A DNA stretch of 64,000 nt from Symbiodinium microadriaticum (taxonomy: Eukaryota; Sar; Dinophyceae; Suessiales; Symbiodiniaceae). The DNA lies in NCBI GenBank assembly GCA_001939145.1, contig LSRX01001124.1, forward strand, positions 117,231 to 181,230, read 5' to 3'. Under the pieces are notes generated by a model that saw nothing but the letters and a program-made list of their open reading frames with translations, had not been told where the DNA came from and ran no database searches. A program made the translations under genes and the position numbers. Positions 19,370-31,370 of the stretch are shown here, in pieces. The stretch's first letter is position 1, and each line of letters starts with the position of its first letter.

Positions 19370-21270
19370 GCACATTCATAATTAATGTGATAGACATACG
19401 GTAGATTCGTTGGGTAGTGGGCTCCCGCAACACCGTAAACTCGTTAGACCTGAAGATGTCGGACCAGGGCCTAAGGATTGTGGGCAGGCCCAAACCATGA
19501 CCGCGCCTGAATGCCGCAGGCTTGACACTCCTTGCCAAGTCAACTCATGCCGAACAAAGGCTTCGAACCTCCGAAAATCCTTAACCCCCAACCTGAAACC
19601 CTAAACCGTATACCGCAAAACCCGAAACTCTAAGCCCTAAGTAACATACACGAGCTCCCCAAAGTGCCCTGCAAACCGAGGTCGGCACGGATACCTTGCG
19701 AAACAGCTGCTGGGCTTGAATTGGCAGGTTCAGAAAGCAACGTTCAGGGCTTTTAGGGTCTGTAGGGCTTAGGGTGTTTATAGCGTTTAGGATTGAGGGT
19801 ATATGGGGTTCAAAGTTTAGGTTTTAGGATTTAGGATCTTTTTTTTGTTACCAAAGGGGGTTTCAAACTCCGAAGCCCAAAGCCCGAAAGGATGCGACCC
19901 AAAATCTAGAGGCCTCAGGTGTGAACCCTGAGCCCGAAGCCGGATCTCTAAGCCCTGAACCCTCGAGCTTTCAGCAACTTGCCATATTAGATAAGATGGG
20001 GTTTAGGGCCGGGGGCCGTTTAGGGTTTAGGGTTGAGGGTCTAGGGTTTAGGGTTGAGGGTTTAAGGGGGCCGGAGTACTTGGCAATCGTGTTTTTGTAG
20101 AGTTCTTCAACTATACGATAAGCATGCCCCCAAAATCCTGCCGCAAAGCTCTTGTTCACTGATCCAGGCACCCATCTTAAGCCTTGGCGCCTTGGATTTC
20201 AGGTGTCATCTACTACAAAGCCAGTCCCGGAACCTTGCCGGCGGATCAGCTGGTGCTGTATCACCATCGGGACGCCGCGGCTCGGTTGTTGCAGCTTTGG
20301 TCTGAGTGGCTTTCGCCGTTGGGCTCCGGGCTTTAGAGTTCAGGGTTTAGGGTTTAGGGCAAGTTCTGGCACCGAAGAAAGAAGCCGAGGGCTAGAGAGT
20401 CCTGAGCCCGAAACTACTACACCCACAAGTCCGGAAGCCCTCGGCCCCAGACCCGTTTGTGGTTTCAGGGCTGCCGCCCGACGTGGCCAAGCACCTCAAT
20501 CTCAACCCCTAAATCCCACACCAAAGCCCGAAACCCTAAACCAACAAGAGGCCCCTAAACTCCCTGAGACCTTAAGATTTCTCAGCCTTGGCAAAAGAAG
20601 ATAGAAAGTCATGTGCGCGCATATAAAAACCCTCGCAAGACCCTGGTAATGCTCTTCTGAACGCCAATAAACCCCTGAACCGTTTATCTCTAAACCTTTA
20701 CATCCTAATTACGCCCTAAGCCTTGCACATCATGCAGACCTTGAATTTTGAGCCCTCATGCCAGCTATTTAGTTACCAATACTCTACTCTGATATAAAGC
20801 ACTCTTCAAAGCATGGAGGCCCATCTGTTTACCTCGAGCCCTATTGTGTTTGGGGCCTTTGAGGTTTTGACTTCGGGGAGGCAGACTAACAACCCAGTGT
20901 TAACCAGTTCTTCAACCTACTTGCCAAGCTTGCTGTAGTATCTTTAGTAACTAGTTCGGGGCGCATCTTGGGCTTGCCTGTTGTAGAGTTTCATGCGAGG
21001 TATAAACCCTAAATCCTAATTGGCTCCCTAGCTAGAGAGTAGCTGAGGTGGATGGTGCGGTTGCAAGCTGTGCTGATGGCAGCTGGGTAAGCTCCACAGC
21101 GCCGGGGGAAAGTGGACTTTGAGGGGTATTGGGATTATCATTGTCATAAGGGCTTTATGTGGCAAACTCAGGGATGTCATGGGGTGCTATCTTATGTCTT
21201 ATGAGGTGTCAGCGGGTCTTATGGAGTTTGTAGAGAGTTATTTAGGGCATAGGTTTACGGGTTTGGGGCT
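19370..21270. other. Non-coding or unresolved DNA with short telomere-like tracts
   Basis: Tracts at 19985-20070 (TTTAGGG/TTGAGGG) and smaller ones elsewhere. Several short open frames exist, but none has a recognisable domain or convincing splice context. No feature supported. Confidence 0.4.
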
Positions 21271-21492
21271 TGGCGGTTGAGGTTCAAGGTTCATGGCTCA
21301 CCAGCCATCATCTGGGTTCGTTCTCGCTGTTGTGAGCACAGTCTTGTTTACAGTCAATGGTACCTTCCATGCAGGTGTACTAGCAGCTTCAAGGAGATGT
21401 CTGTACCGAAACACACCGGAAACGAGGCATTGCATTTCGCGAGTCCTTTATGCTTGCTGGGAAATCGTACAGTGAAGTCTCCAAAGCCTCTG

Positions 21493-21780
21493 AACACTGA
21501 GCCACGGCACTTCAGGACTGTTGAGTATAACTGAACCTTACACCCTAAATCCTAGATCTAAACACTGAGCCACCGCACTTCAGGACTGTCGAGTAAGACT
21601 GAACCCCACGCCCCAAACTCTAACGCCTAAATCCAAACACTGAGCCACTGCACACCCTTGAGCAAGACTGAACCCCACAGCCCAAACGCGGAGCCTTAAA
21701 TCTAGACCTAAACACTGAGCCGCTGAGCGTCGAGGCTCTTGAATAAGACTAAACCGTTGACACTGCCCAGCCCCCTAGGC
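21493..21780. repeat. Imperfect 68-75 bp tandem repeat, four units
   Basis: Units start with aacactgagcc at 21493, 21561, 21636 and 21711. Each contains a variant of cacttcaggactgt and gagtaagactgaacc, and a short CCCTAAA-like piece. Units differ by point changes and small indels, so it is an old array. Confidence 0.8.
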
Positions 21781-23015
21781 CAATAGCCTTGAGGGGCTTT
21801 AACGGGGTTTCATGCGAAATCCCATGGTTTAACTGTAGCCCTGAGGGTCCAAGTATCTCATAACCACCCACGCACCAAGATACACCGTTGGTATTTTCCC
21901 AAGCCAAAATACCCAACTGTTAGGTACTTCGGACCCTAAACACCACCAACGCAAAACCTTGAAATACCCTTGTACACGTTCTTTGGACTTGACCTTGGCC
22001 TCAAAACTCCTAAACCCCTAGACCCTGAATCCACAGCACCTAAACCCAAACCCACTTTGGACCCTGACTGGTAACCTGTACCCAGGTGGTGAAGACTGCC
22101 ACGTCGGCCGACTACAAGAAACCGCAATCGGGGCACCTTGGGCAAACAAGCGTTTACCCTAAACCCTAAAGCCTAATCCGTAAGGATGTTTTGTAAGGAA
22201 CTATGCGATTTCATGGCGGCTTCTGTGTGGTGTTGCACAGGGTTTTTCGGGGTTATCTCAAAAGCATGCAAGAACCCTAAGCCCGAAACCCAGTCTGATT
22301 CGAAAGGCCCCAAAGAACACGGTCTTAGAGCCCAGCAGTCGATGCCGGATTGGTGGCTTCGTGTTTGCAGCCTCTCGGGCTTAAGGCTTTGTGGTTGGGT
22401 TTAGGGTTTAGGGCTTACAGCGTCTGCACCGAAAAACTCGAAATCTAAAAGCCGAAGGTTTTAGGGCCCGTAATTTGCACTCACCTCTAAACCCTATAAG
22501 TTTGAGGACGTTCAGAGTTGATGCTCAGCTCCCGACCCCCCGACTACCAACTGAGGGCCCTAGGGGTGTTTAGAATTCATCCCCAGCTCTAAACCCTAAG
22601 CTTCACCCCTAAGCCGTAAACCTACACCCAAAGCCCCAAACTTACACCCCAAACCCGAGAGCTGAAGCCCCTAAGCCCTGAGTTGGGACCTTAGCCTTTT
22701 TTTGGTAGGTTTGGGGAGCTGCTTGGTCGGATCCGAGGTACTTCGAGATGCACGGGGAGGCCGGGGCTCATTGGGTTTTGAAGCCCTAAACCCTCAAGGC
22801 CCTCAACCCTAAATCCTAAAACCCCTAAAGCCTAAACCCCAAACCCTATAAACCCTAAACTCTAAACCCCAAACCCTTTAAACCTTAAACTCTAAACCTT
22901 TTACGGGGTTTGCTTGGGGGTTCTTAAAACGGTACCCAGGAACTCTTGAAGGAAGCCTTAAGGGGAACCCCTTCGGGATTCCCCCGTAAAGGAACCCTTC
23001 TAAGGGAAGGCCCGG
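21781..23015. other. Non-coding DNA with degenerate CCCTAAA pieces
   Basis: Short tracts at about 22590-22690 and 22790-22900. No gene recognised. Confidence 0.45.
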
Positions 23016-23021
23016 CTTGCC

Positions 23022-23130
23022 GGGGTTTAGGGTTGAGGGTTTAGGGTTTAGGGTTAAGGGTTAAGGGTTTAGGGTTTAGGGTTGAGGGTTTAGGGTTTAG
23101 GGTTTAGGGTTGAGGGTTTAGGGTTTCCGG
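23022..23130. repeat. TTTAGGG/TTGAGGG tract
   Basis: Regular mix of tttaggg, ttgaggg and ttaaggg units, G-rich on the + strand. Confidence 0.9.
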
Positions 23131-24396
23131 CCTAAGCACTCTACACCCTAAGCCCTACGCGCGGTAATCTTCATCGAAGCCTTACACGAGAATTCTTATG
23201 GAGCCCTCACAGAACCCTTATTGCGAGCGTTTAGGAACGCTTATTATAGACGTTTTAGAACCCAGGTTGAACCTTTATAGAATAGCCCAACAGAGCCCTA
23301 CAAAAAGCCTCTGCCTAGAACTCCATCGACGCATTGTAAAGGGCTGGTATCTCAAAACCTTCCGCACCTAACGACAGTGCCGGCGCCTTGGGAGGTGTTG
23401 GCATGCCCGGACATGGCAGAGGCAGGGGGGGAAGCCCTGCGGCTTTGGAATATCAAAGGTTGCAGCGATTTATTGTATCAGGATTCTTCAAGGATTTCGC
23501 AAGGAGGATTTAAAATGAGGTTTACAATTGTGTGTGAAAGGGGGTTTATGACGGTTTTTTGGGGTTTCCCTGCATCTAGATGGGCTTCAGTAGCACCAAG
23601 GGGGCATCTGGGTTACAGGGTGAGCGTCTACAGGGATTTCAGATTTAACGTCTAGGGGTCAGGGGTTCGGGGGAAATTTCTGGCTCCTGCTAAAATAACT
23701 GTAGTTTGAGCGTATTCTTGATGTGTGGGGTTTTTGAAAGAACCTTGCAAGCAATCGTTATAAAGGTACAAAGCGCTGCAACACAAACCCCTAAACCCTA
23801 AACTCCTAAGCCCGAAGCCGTAAACCCTGTTGTGTTCTGGCAGTGGAGTGGAGCTTGGGAGCTTGAGCTCTGGAGTGCACCTGCTAGGTCCGTTTTGCGA
23901 CACTGCCGTGTGGTCAGCCGGAGAACATCACGGTGGGCGGAGGGGTTTAGGGTTTCTGAGCATCAGGGTTGCCCCATATCTTGCGCTAGCTCCAGTCAAT
24001 CTGCAAATCGATCTCCATGGGACAGGACCCCTAGAAATGCATGCTTTTTCATTCATGCTAATCCCAAAGAACCTCGAAATCCAAGAAGTCTGACAGTAAG
24101 AGAAGCTGGACATCAGCAGGGCTACGGCCTTCTAGGTGTCTAACGTTGTTCTCGGTATAATTTTGCATGTTTCTGCGTTTTTCCCTCTTCATTTCCTTTC
24201 TTCCAATTTTTTTCCTGTGTTTTGCTCTTATTGCCCTTGTATGTACCTAGGAAAGACATGACTGAGACAGTGGGAGTGCCATTGACTGTCTGTGATGTTC
24301 TTTTGCTGTTTTCGATTGGCTGTCACAGTTTGTAGCATTGTGCCTGGTCTGCCTAGCGTTCTCTAGCTATCCTTTGCCTATTTTGCTATGCTATGT

Positions 24397-24495
24397 GCCC
24401 TAAACCCTAAACCCTAAACCCCAAACCCTAAACCCTAAACCCTAAACCCTAAACTCTAAACCCTAAACCCTAAACCTAAACCCAAAACCCAAAAC
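24397..24495. repeat. CCCTAAA array
   Basis: About 13 units with few variants (ccccaaa, ctctaaa). Confidence 0.9.
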
Positions 24496-24604
24496 CTTCC
24501 GTTTAATCGCTTACCTATTTCGCTATGCTCTGTGCGTGTCCGACTCTTCGCCTTTGCCCATACCTCCACAGAGCTCGACGAGCCCCGACGCTTCATGCCT
24601 TCAA

Positions 24605-24684
24605 GGCTAGGGCTTAGGGCTTAGGGTTTTAGGGGTTTTGGGTTTAGGGGTTTTGGGGGTTTTGGGGTTCAGGGATCTAGGGTT
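24605..24684. repeat. TTTAGGG-type tract running into an assembly gap
   Basis: ggttttgggtttaggggttt units continue to the first N at 24685. The far side of the gap is in the opposite orientation. Confidence 0.85.
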
Positions 24685-25350
24685 NNNNNNNNNNNNNNNN
24701 NNNNNNNNNNNNNNNNNNNNNNNNNNNNNNNNNNNNNNNNNNNNNNNNNNNNNNNNNNNNNNNNNNNNNNNNNNNNNNNNNNNNNNNNNNNNNNNNNNNN
24801 NNNNNNNNNNNNNNNNNNNNNNNNNNNNNNNNNNNNNNNNNNNNNNNNNNNNNNNNNNNNNNNNNNNNNNNNNNNNNNNNNNNNNNNNNNNNNNNNNNNN
24901 NNNNNNNNNNNNNNNNNNNNNNNNNNNNNNNNNNNNNNNNNNNNNNNNNNNNNNNNNNNNNNNNNNNNNNNNNNNNNNNNNNNNNNNNNNNNNNNNNNNN
25001 NNNNNNNNNNNNNNNNNNNNNNNNNNNNNNNNNNNNNNNNNNNNNNNNNNNNNNNNNNNNNNNNNNNNNNNNNNNNNNNNNNNNNNNNNNNNNNNNNNNN
25101 NNNNNNNNNNNNNNNNNNNNNNNNNNNNNNNNNNNNNNNNNNNNNNNNNNNNNNNNNNNNNNNNNNNNNNNNNNNNNNNNNNNNNNNNNNNNNNNNNNNN
25201 NNNNNNNNNNNNNNNNNNNNNNNNNNNNNNNNNNNNNNNNNNNNNNNNNNNNNNNNNNNNNNNNNNNNNNNNNNNNNNNNNNNNNNNNNNNNNNNNNNNN
25301 NNNNNNNNNNNNNNNNNNNNNNNNNNNNNNNNNNNNNNNNNNNNNNNNNN
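24685..25350. other. Assembly gap (N)
   Basis: 666 N. Long open frames reported across it are meaningless. Confidence 1.
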
Positions 25351-25680
25351 AAACCCCTAAACCCCTAAACCCCTAAACCCTAAAACCCTGAAACCCCTAA
25401 ACCCCTAAACCCTAAACCCCTAAACCCCTAAACCCCTAAACCCCTAAACCCTAAAACCCTGAAACCCCTAAACCCCTAAACCCCTAAACCCTAAAACCCT
25501 GAAACCCCTAAACCCCTAAACCCTAAACCCCTAAACCCCTAAACCCCTAAACCCCTAAACCCTAAAACCCTGAAACCCCTAAACCCCTAAACCCCTAAAC
25601 CCTAAAACCCTGAAACCCCTAAACCCCTAAACCCTAAACCCCTCAACCCTAAACCCTGAAACCCTGAAACCCTGAAACCC
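25351..25680. repeat. CCCCTAAA array with 111-bp higher-order structure
   Basis: Octamers acccctaa are punctuated by aaaccctgaaacccc at 25386, 25457, 25497, 25568 and 25608, giving spacings of 71, 40, 71 and 40 bp. The array therefore repeats as a 111-bp unit of heptamers, octamers and CCCTGAAA. Confidence 0.85.
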
Positions 25681-25825
25681 ACCTCAAAGAACTCCCCTTC
25701 AACAAAGGTGCGCGCCCTCAGCCTGGGGAGCCGATGCCCCCGTGGATCCGGTGACCTTCGCCCCCTCGCTGCAAGAACTTCGGAGGTGGAGGGTTATATT
25801 TTGACTGGTATGTATGTATTTATTT

Positions 25826-26140
25826 TTTAGGTATTATGCTTATTATACTACTTATTGTTGTTAGTATTATTATTATTATTATTATTTGTTATTGTTATTT
25901 GTTATTGTTGTTTATTATTTTTTGTTATTATTTGTCTATTATTGTTATTTATTGTTTGTTGACAGTTCTTTATAGTTTTTGTTTATCTATTCATTTATAT
26001 TATTACTATTGTTATTATTATTACTAGTGTTGTTGTTGTTATTATTATTATTATTTATTGTTGTTGTTATCATTATTATTTATTGTTATTATCATTATTA
26101 TTATTATTATTTTATTCTTATATATATATATATATTTTGG
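25826..26140. repeat. AT-rich TTA/TTG microsatellite
   Basis: Compound tattattgtt repeats ending in (ta)n and a G10 run. Spurious hydrophobic frames arise from it. Confidence 0.9.
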
Positions 26141-26932
26141 GGGGGGGGGTTAGGTTTTGGGTTTGGATTTTATAGGGTTTGAGGGAGGGTTTAGGAGGGT
26201 TAATTTGGGGTTTAGGGTTGCTGTTTAATGTTATAGGGATGGTTCTTTTGAAGATGTCCAGGGGCCTGGATAGTTAATTTTAACAGGAACTTCGAGGGAG
26301 CCTCCTGAATCGGAGTTTTGTTTTTTTGGTTTTAGGGTCTAGGGTTCAGGGGCTTAGGGGTCTAGGGTTTAGGGTTTAGGGTTTTGGGTTTAAGGTCTAG
26401 GATCCAGGGCCTTTTGATGGCTTTTTATCGGCGGTGTTGTCAAGATTAGGGGCTCTATTAGCGTTATTCTAGCAGCGTGGTTGTAGATGGATTTTGCTAG
26501 GTTGGTGTATAAGTTTCGTTTAGGGTTGGTTGCGGGTTTAGAGCGTTTTAAAGGGCTAGGGGTTAAGCACAAATTAAGGGATCAAACAAACTATATAAGG
26601 GATCAGAAAACTTTTTAAGGGGTCAAAAAGCATTCTTATTTTATGAGCAAAATGGAAAGCAGAAGATAACACAACCACACAAAGCACAGACACGTGTCCC
26701 AGGGATCAAAAACATTGCACGCAAAATCTAGAAAGGAGGATGAATAAAAGAAGAAGACAACGACAGAAAGAACTAAAGAAGTAATCAAGCACTCAAGAAC
26801 GCGGCAACGAGCAAACTGATGAAGACAGCAAGAAAGAGAGAAGGAAAGGAAGAGGGACAGAAGGACGAAAATTCGGCACAGATCACAGAATTCTTATATA
26901 AGTTTTTAAGTTCTCAAACCCAGCATGCAGGC

Positions 26933-27029
26933 ATTCCGTCTGCAACATCATCCTGCCAGCAAAAGCACAGCGCATATGGACCCTTTCAGAACCCGTGACG
27001 TACATGGGGTTTGCAAACGGGTGTGTGAA

Positions 27030-27060
<31 letters not shown>

Positions 27061-27300
27061 GTGTGTGTGTGTGCTCGGCTTTCTGTTTATGTGTGCATTG
27101 CTTGCTCTCAAGAACATCGCGCCACCAAGAAGAATGGAATCAACCACGCAGCTTTTATAGAACATATGCAATTTTCAAAACCCATCCCACAGTCATCTTG
27201 TCTTCAACCTCATCCTGCCAGCAAAACCAGAGCCCATATGGACCGTTTCAGAACCGTGATACAGACGTGCATCGGGTTTGCAAATACCACAATCACCAAA
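26933..27300. repeat. Diverged duplication, about 257 bp apart
   Basis: The segment at 26948-27020 (catcctgccagcaaaagcac, catatggacc, tttcagaacc, gggtttgcaaa) recurs at 27210-27290 in diverged form. A (GT)n microsatellite at 27025-27072 lies between. Confidence 0.7.
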
Positions 27301-27529
27301 TTAGGGGTTGTGTTTAAGATATATGACGACCCGGAATCACAAATGAGGGGGCGTGTTGAATATATATATATATATATGTACACATATGATGATGATGATG
27401 AACCGAATGCAATTTAGGGTTTATGATGAACTGCAATCGCCAAATGAAGGGGCGTGTTTAAGATATCTGATAAGCCAAGTTGCCAAATCGGGGCATGTGT
27501 TCCAGACATGAGCCAGAATCGCCAAATGA

Positions 27530-27563
<34 letters not shown>

Positions 27564-27870
27564 GTGTGTTTAAGATACATGATGAACCGGAATCTCCAAA
27601 TGAGGTTGCGTGTTTAATATATAAAAAAACATATGTATATATGTATATATATATATATATACATGTATGTATGATGAACTTGACCCGCCAAGTCATGGGT
27701 CGTGTTTAAGATATACGATGAACCGGAATCGCCAAATGAGGGGGCGGGTTTAGGGTAAAAGATGAATCGGAATCGCAAAATGACGGGGCATGTTTCAGAT
27801 TTCTGATGACCGGCAATCGTCGACTGAGGGGGGCATGTTTAAGATATATGATGAACCGGAATCGCCAAAG
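27300..27870. repeat. Degenerate ~50-bp minisatellite mixed with microsatellites
   Basis: The consensus gaaccggaatcgccaaatga followed by gggggcgtgtttaagatata recurs at about 27330, 27430, 27585, 27715 and 27850, with weaker copies between and one more at 28108-28130. (TA)n, (TG)n and (TATG)n runs have grown inside it at 27358-27380, 27530-27570 and 27625-27668. Confidence 0.75.
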
Positions 27871-27883
27871 CATGCACCAGCAA

Positions 27884-28108
27884 AAAGAGCAAAACACCTC
27901 CGGGCGCGGCTGGAATGATTTCCGGACCAGAGCCAAATGCCCTCCCCCGAGTATTGTGGCTTTCAGGCACGGAACCAAGATTCTCACGCACGGCCAGAAG
28001 GATTTCCCCCCCGAGTATCAACGGGTTCTGTTGGAGACAAATCGTTTTCCCCATGAGCTTGCGGGATTCCGGAAGCATGTCAAGAATGTAATGAAGCGGC
28101 GTAATTAA
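27884..28108 (+). CDS. Possible coding remnant, unknown
   Basis: An open frame ending at TAA 28106-28108 reads GWNDFRTRAKCPPPSIVAFR, then LLETNRFPHELAGFRK near its C terminus. The composition is protein-like and lacks telomere-like units, but it is embedded in the 27.3-28.1 kb minisatellite and its start lies in the repeat. No family was recognised. It could equally be a chance frame. Confidence 0.2.
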   Translation, partial: KEQNTSGRGWNDFRTRAKCPPPSIVAFRHGTKILTHGQKDFPPEYQRVLLETNRFPHELAGFRKHVKNVMKRRN

Positions 28109-28139
28109 GATATATGATGAACCGGAATTCGCCTGTTAA

Positions 28140-28202
28140 AAGGGTGCGGTACTATTTGAGGATCTGAAAAAGGGAACCTTAATTTAGCGAACTATCCATA
28201 TA
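28140..28202. mobile_element. Inverted-repeat element family A, diverged partial copy
   Basis: Contains gggtgcggtactatttgagg and the right end gggaaccttaatttagcgaa/ctatccat. Confidence 0.5.
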
Positions 28203-28344
28203 GCAAGATTCGACAGGAAGCCTGTTTTCGATCAAACTCTCCTGCAAGGAGATGACAGGAGATTCGGAGACGGCCACCTACGTGCCACCTCCACTCCTCC
28301 TGGTCGCAGGAAAGTGTTTCCATGCACGAGCCCAGGGATCCCAA

Positions 28345-28406
28345 TATCCATGGAACCCGAAGGGACAGTCTGCAAGTCCTACATGTACTATGAAGCTTAC
28401 AGAATG
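28345..28406 (+). CDS. Exon-like island, probably upstream exon of the 28671-28801 gene
   Basis: One frame reads ISMEPEGTVCKSYMYYEAYR and stops short of a canonical gtaagg donor at 28407. A second frame is also open, so the frame is uncertain. The acceptor is not obvious. Confidence 0.25.
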
Positions 28407-28670
28407 TAAGGGAAGATCCTCAGTCAACAGGAGTTGGGGTTTCCTGAACCCCAAGCCCTAAACGCTAAACCATTAGCTCTAACTCGGTCGTCCTGCAACT
28501 TCCAGAATTCAAACCGAAAAGCCCTCACCAGCGAAGTCCAGACAAACCCGAAACTCCGAAACCGCAGTCTGCATGCAACTCTAGACCAAGGTCAAAGCCG
28601 CGAGCTCTAAACCCTAATCCCGAAAAATCTACATCGTAGTCTTTACAGTTAAACCTCCAACACTCAACAG

Positions 28671-28801
28671 GAGAGTTCGTCTGTCCCACTCGGAACCTCC
28701 TGCCCAACCCGGGCGTCTACTTCGAGACGGAGACGGAAACCATGGAGTATGAAGTCTGTGAGGCTCTGTGGGACGATTGGAAAACACGGCCGGCTCTCTA
28801 A
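28671..28801 (+). CDS. Terminal exon-like island with stop codon
   Basis: The acceptor ctcaacag|g is followed by EFVCPTRNLLPNPGVYFETE, then MEYEVCEALWDDWKTRPAL and TAA at 28799-28801. Nearly every third position is C or G, in contrast to the flanks. It is read as the last coding exon of a + strand gene whose upstream exons may include 28345-28406. No family was recognised. Confidence 0.45.
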
Positions 28802-29360
28802 GGGGAGGTTGTGAGGCTTGCAGGATGAGCCTGGTTGCTCCTTAGGAGCTGTAGTATTTGCAATCCTCTGTGGTAGAATGAAGTCGAGGGGTTCTTGTCG
28901 ATAGGTGTTTTGGGGTCCTATGGGCTTACAGTATTGTGGGCACCCCTGTTGCCTAAACCCTATACCCTAACGTCCAGGAACAGGATGAGCCTGTTGGAAC
29001 TGAGCTTCTGTACCTTTCGGACTTCCACTCTGCAGGTTCAGTATTCAGGTCTTTGGCAATAAGGAGATTCGCCATTTATCGCTGCAATACCCCAGAATTA
29101 CCCCGTACCCCCCCAAAACCCCGTCCCAATTATCCAGCCACCTGTATTGGTGTGTTGCGGTTTTGGGGTTTGCAGGGGAAGTAAGCCTTCAGTGCGCAGG
29201 TTCGTGATCAGACTTGGGGTGGGCGGAAGATTTGGGGAAGCCGCAATGTAGAGCTCTGAATCTTTGTATCGGGTATCACCGGTATAGTTCCTTCGTCAGA
29301 TAAATATACAATATCGCACCCGCGCTACTCATAGTATCCCGAACCGTCCCTGGCGCGGAG

Positions 29361-29430
29361 GCGAAGTGCAAGAACCATGATGACTGCAACTATTTCTGGC
29401 ACGGAACGCAGTCGTTTCTCGGCCTGCTCT
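29361..29430 (+). CDS. Exon-like island with PAN/Apple-like cysteine pattern
   Basis: After gcgcggag|g it reads AKCKNHDDCNYFWHGTQSF. The pattern C-x5-C-NYFWHG resembles the small cysteine-rich modules common in predicted dinoflagellate extracellular proteins, where a DC-x-x-F segment is typical of PAN/Apple-like folds. That assignment is from recall and weak. The frame stays open to about 29450. Confidence 0.3.
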
Positions 29431-29969
29431 TGTGTTTAGCATACGGAAGTGTCAGACACTTTAGGAACCCTAGAAACAAGCCTGAATGGTACGGTCCTGC
29501 TTACACAGACGCATTGCTAAGATACCCCTTCCCTTAAGAAGCACCTGTACCACAGGTTGGAATGTTCCCCCATCGTCCTAACCCGCTAAATTTTAGATTG
29601 GTGCTCAAACCCTCAGGCTTAAAAGTCCTGCAACCCAGCCTTAGCCTCCGGGCCCAAACACCCTAATAGAGAAGTCGGAAACAGCTGAATCCTTCCATAG
29701 TCCCGGCGTGATGTCCCCCGAACCCCTACACTAGAAGCCCAAAAGTTGGAAACCCAATAGCCTCAATCCTTACGACGATCGTAGAGGGAATCCCAGCACT
29801 ATTTGGCCCTAATCCGGTTTCCACCTTTTTGGGGGTTACTATATTCTAATCATCCGTCCCCAAGATGCAGCCCTAAGCCCCAGACATCGAGCCAGAAGAG
29901 GCAGTCCGCACCCTAACCAAACCCAGCTAGGATTTAAAATTTAGGGTTTGACGTTTCGGGTTTAGGGCT

Positions 29970-30112
29970 TAGGGTTTAGGGTTTAGGTAAGGTCGATAAT
30001 CATACAGCACCCAAGCACAACTCCATTCTATGTATTGCCGCCTGCTTTAGTGCCAAACCCCACGACGCCTGGGTGCTAGGGGGTGCCGCTCGCATTCTGA
30101 CACGGCTGGCCG
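29970..30112. repeat. 143-bp sequence, first copy of an exact duplication
   Basis: Begins in tttagggtttaggtaaggtc and ends cacggctggccg; identical to 31474-31616. Both copies begin within telomere-like units. Confidence 0.85.
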
Positions 30113-30118
30113 CTTAAG

Positions 30119-30242
30119 GGTCTTAATATAGGGTCCTTAATAATTAGAATAGGGTTTTGGGTTTTGGGGTATATTTATAGTATAATCATAATAAGGAACC
30201 CCCAAAGCCCTATTCTACTTCTTAAGGCCCCTTACATTACGG
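30119..30242. mobile_element. Inverted-repeat element family C, copy 1
   Basis: The left end ggtccttaataattagaata and right end ccctattctacttcttaagg/ccccttacatta form inverted repeats around an AT-rich centre (tatagtataatcataataag). Other copies: 39322-39427, 47541-47697, 56322-56433, 61905-62025. Confidence 0.75.
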
Positions 30243-31239
30243 GCAAGCGCATGAATCCCCAGGGGGCTTCAACTTTACGACCGAGGTCAATCAGAGGCCA
30301 CCCCTTGTAGTATGGTATCCTTAGTCTTGGAATTCCGAACCCAGAGAGCCCAATACCCCCCAATCAAGGAATATACTTTAAAATCATCATATTAAGGCCC
30401 CTATAATTTGAGGTCCGTTCCTTAATTTAGGGGTCCTTGGGCTCTCTGGGAAATAGAGTTGGTGCTGTATTATAGTGCGATCATGCAGGAATGTTACGGT
30501 TTCTATTACTCAGTCTTCAGCCCCCCTGAGGTCTGCAACCACTTGCACCTTGCCTGAAGAGCTGCCGCTACTATGGTTGAAGGTCCAGGGTTACATGCAT
30601 AGATATATAGCGAGAACATCACCTTCGTGGTCCCTAGTGTCGTCATGCCAAAATGAACCCCAACACCCTATTCATTCTCGCTGCTTCAAGGCAGCTATGA
30701 AGGGGCTTGGGCGAGAATTTCGGGTCCCGTGCATTGGGGTCTTCAAGACTTAGGATTCAGGCTTTCGGGCCCCGAATCCCTTTAGGGTTTCGGGTTGAGG
30801 CTTTAGGGTTTAAGGTTTAGGGTTTAGGGTGTGACAAGGAGCCAAAATTCTGCTTGCCCCCAGAAGCCCGCAAGGCTCTGAGCTTTGGAGGCAGTTCCTT
30901 TGAGCCCAAAGTGGAGGTCTGAATAGGAGCCCAAAGCCCTTAACTCTAATCCCTCAATCCTATGCCCTAATCACCCTCAACCGTGAACCCTAAACCCCTA
31001 AACACTGATCATCCTTGACCCTAAACCTTAAACCCTAAACACCCTAATCCCTAACACATTATACCCTTATACCCTAAGCCCTGAACCCTACACCTTAAAG
31101 AGGGGGGATCCGAAGAGCGACCCTGCGAAGAAGGCAATGCAAAGCGACCCTTCGGCCGAGGACTTTTGCGCACATGGAGCTTCAAGAAGATCTTATATAA
31201 GCAACTAGACCCTAGACCCTAAAAGAAAGCTCAAGCCCA

Positions 31240-31320
31240 AAAAATCCCTAAACCCCCTAAACCCTAAACCCTAAACCCTAACCCCTAAATCCTAAACCCT
31301 AAACCCTAAACCCTAAACTG
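31240..31320. repeat. CCCTAAA array
   Basis: Mostly perfect heptamers directly before family E copy 2. Confidence 0.9.
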
Positions 31321-31370
31321 TTCCCGAGGTCGCCTCTACTCCGCCTGTGACAGCCTGGTGCGAGAGATGC

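Noticed and set aside
24638..25360. 240-residue frame
   Set aside because: Almost entirely Ns.
27300..27870. CRISPR-like array
   Set aside because: Units are degenerate, spacing is irregular, and the interruptions are microsatellites; the context is eukaryotic.
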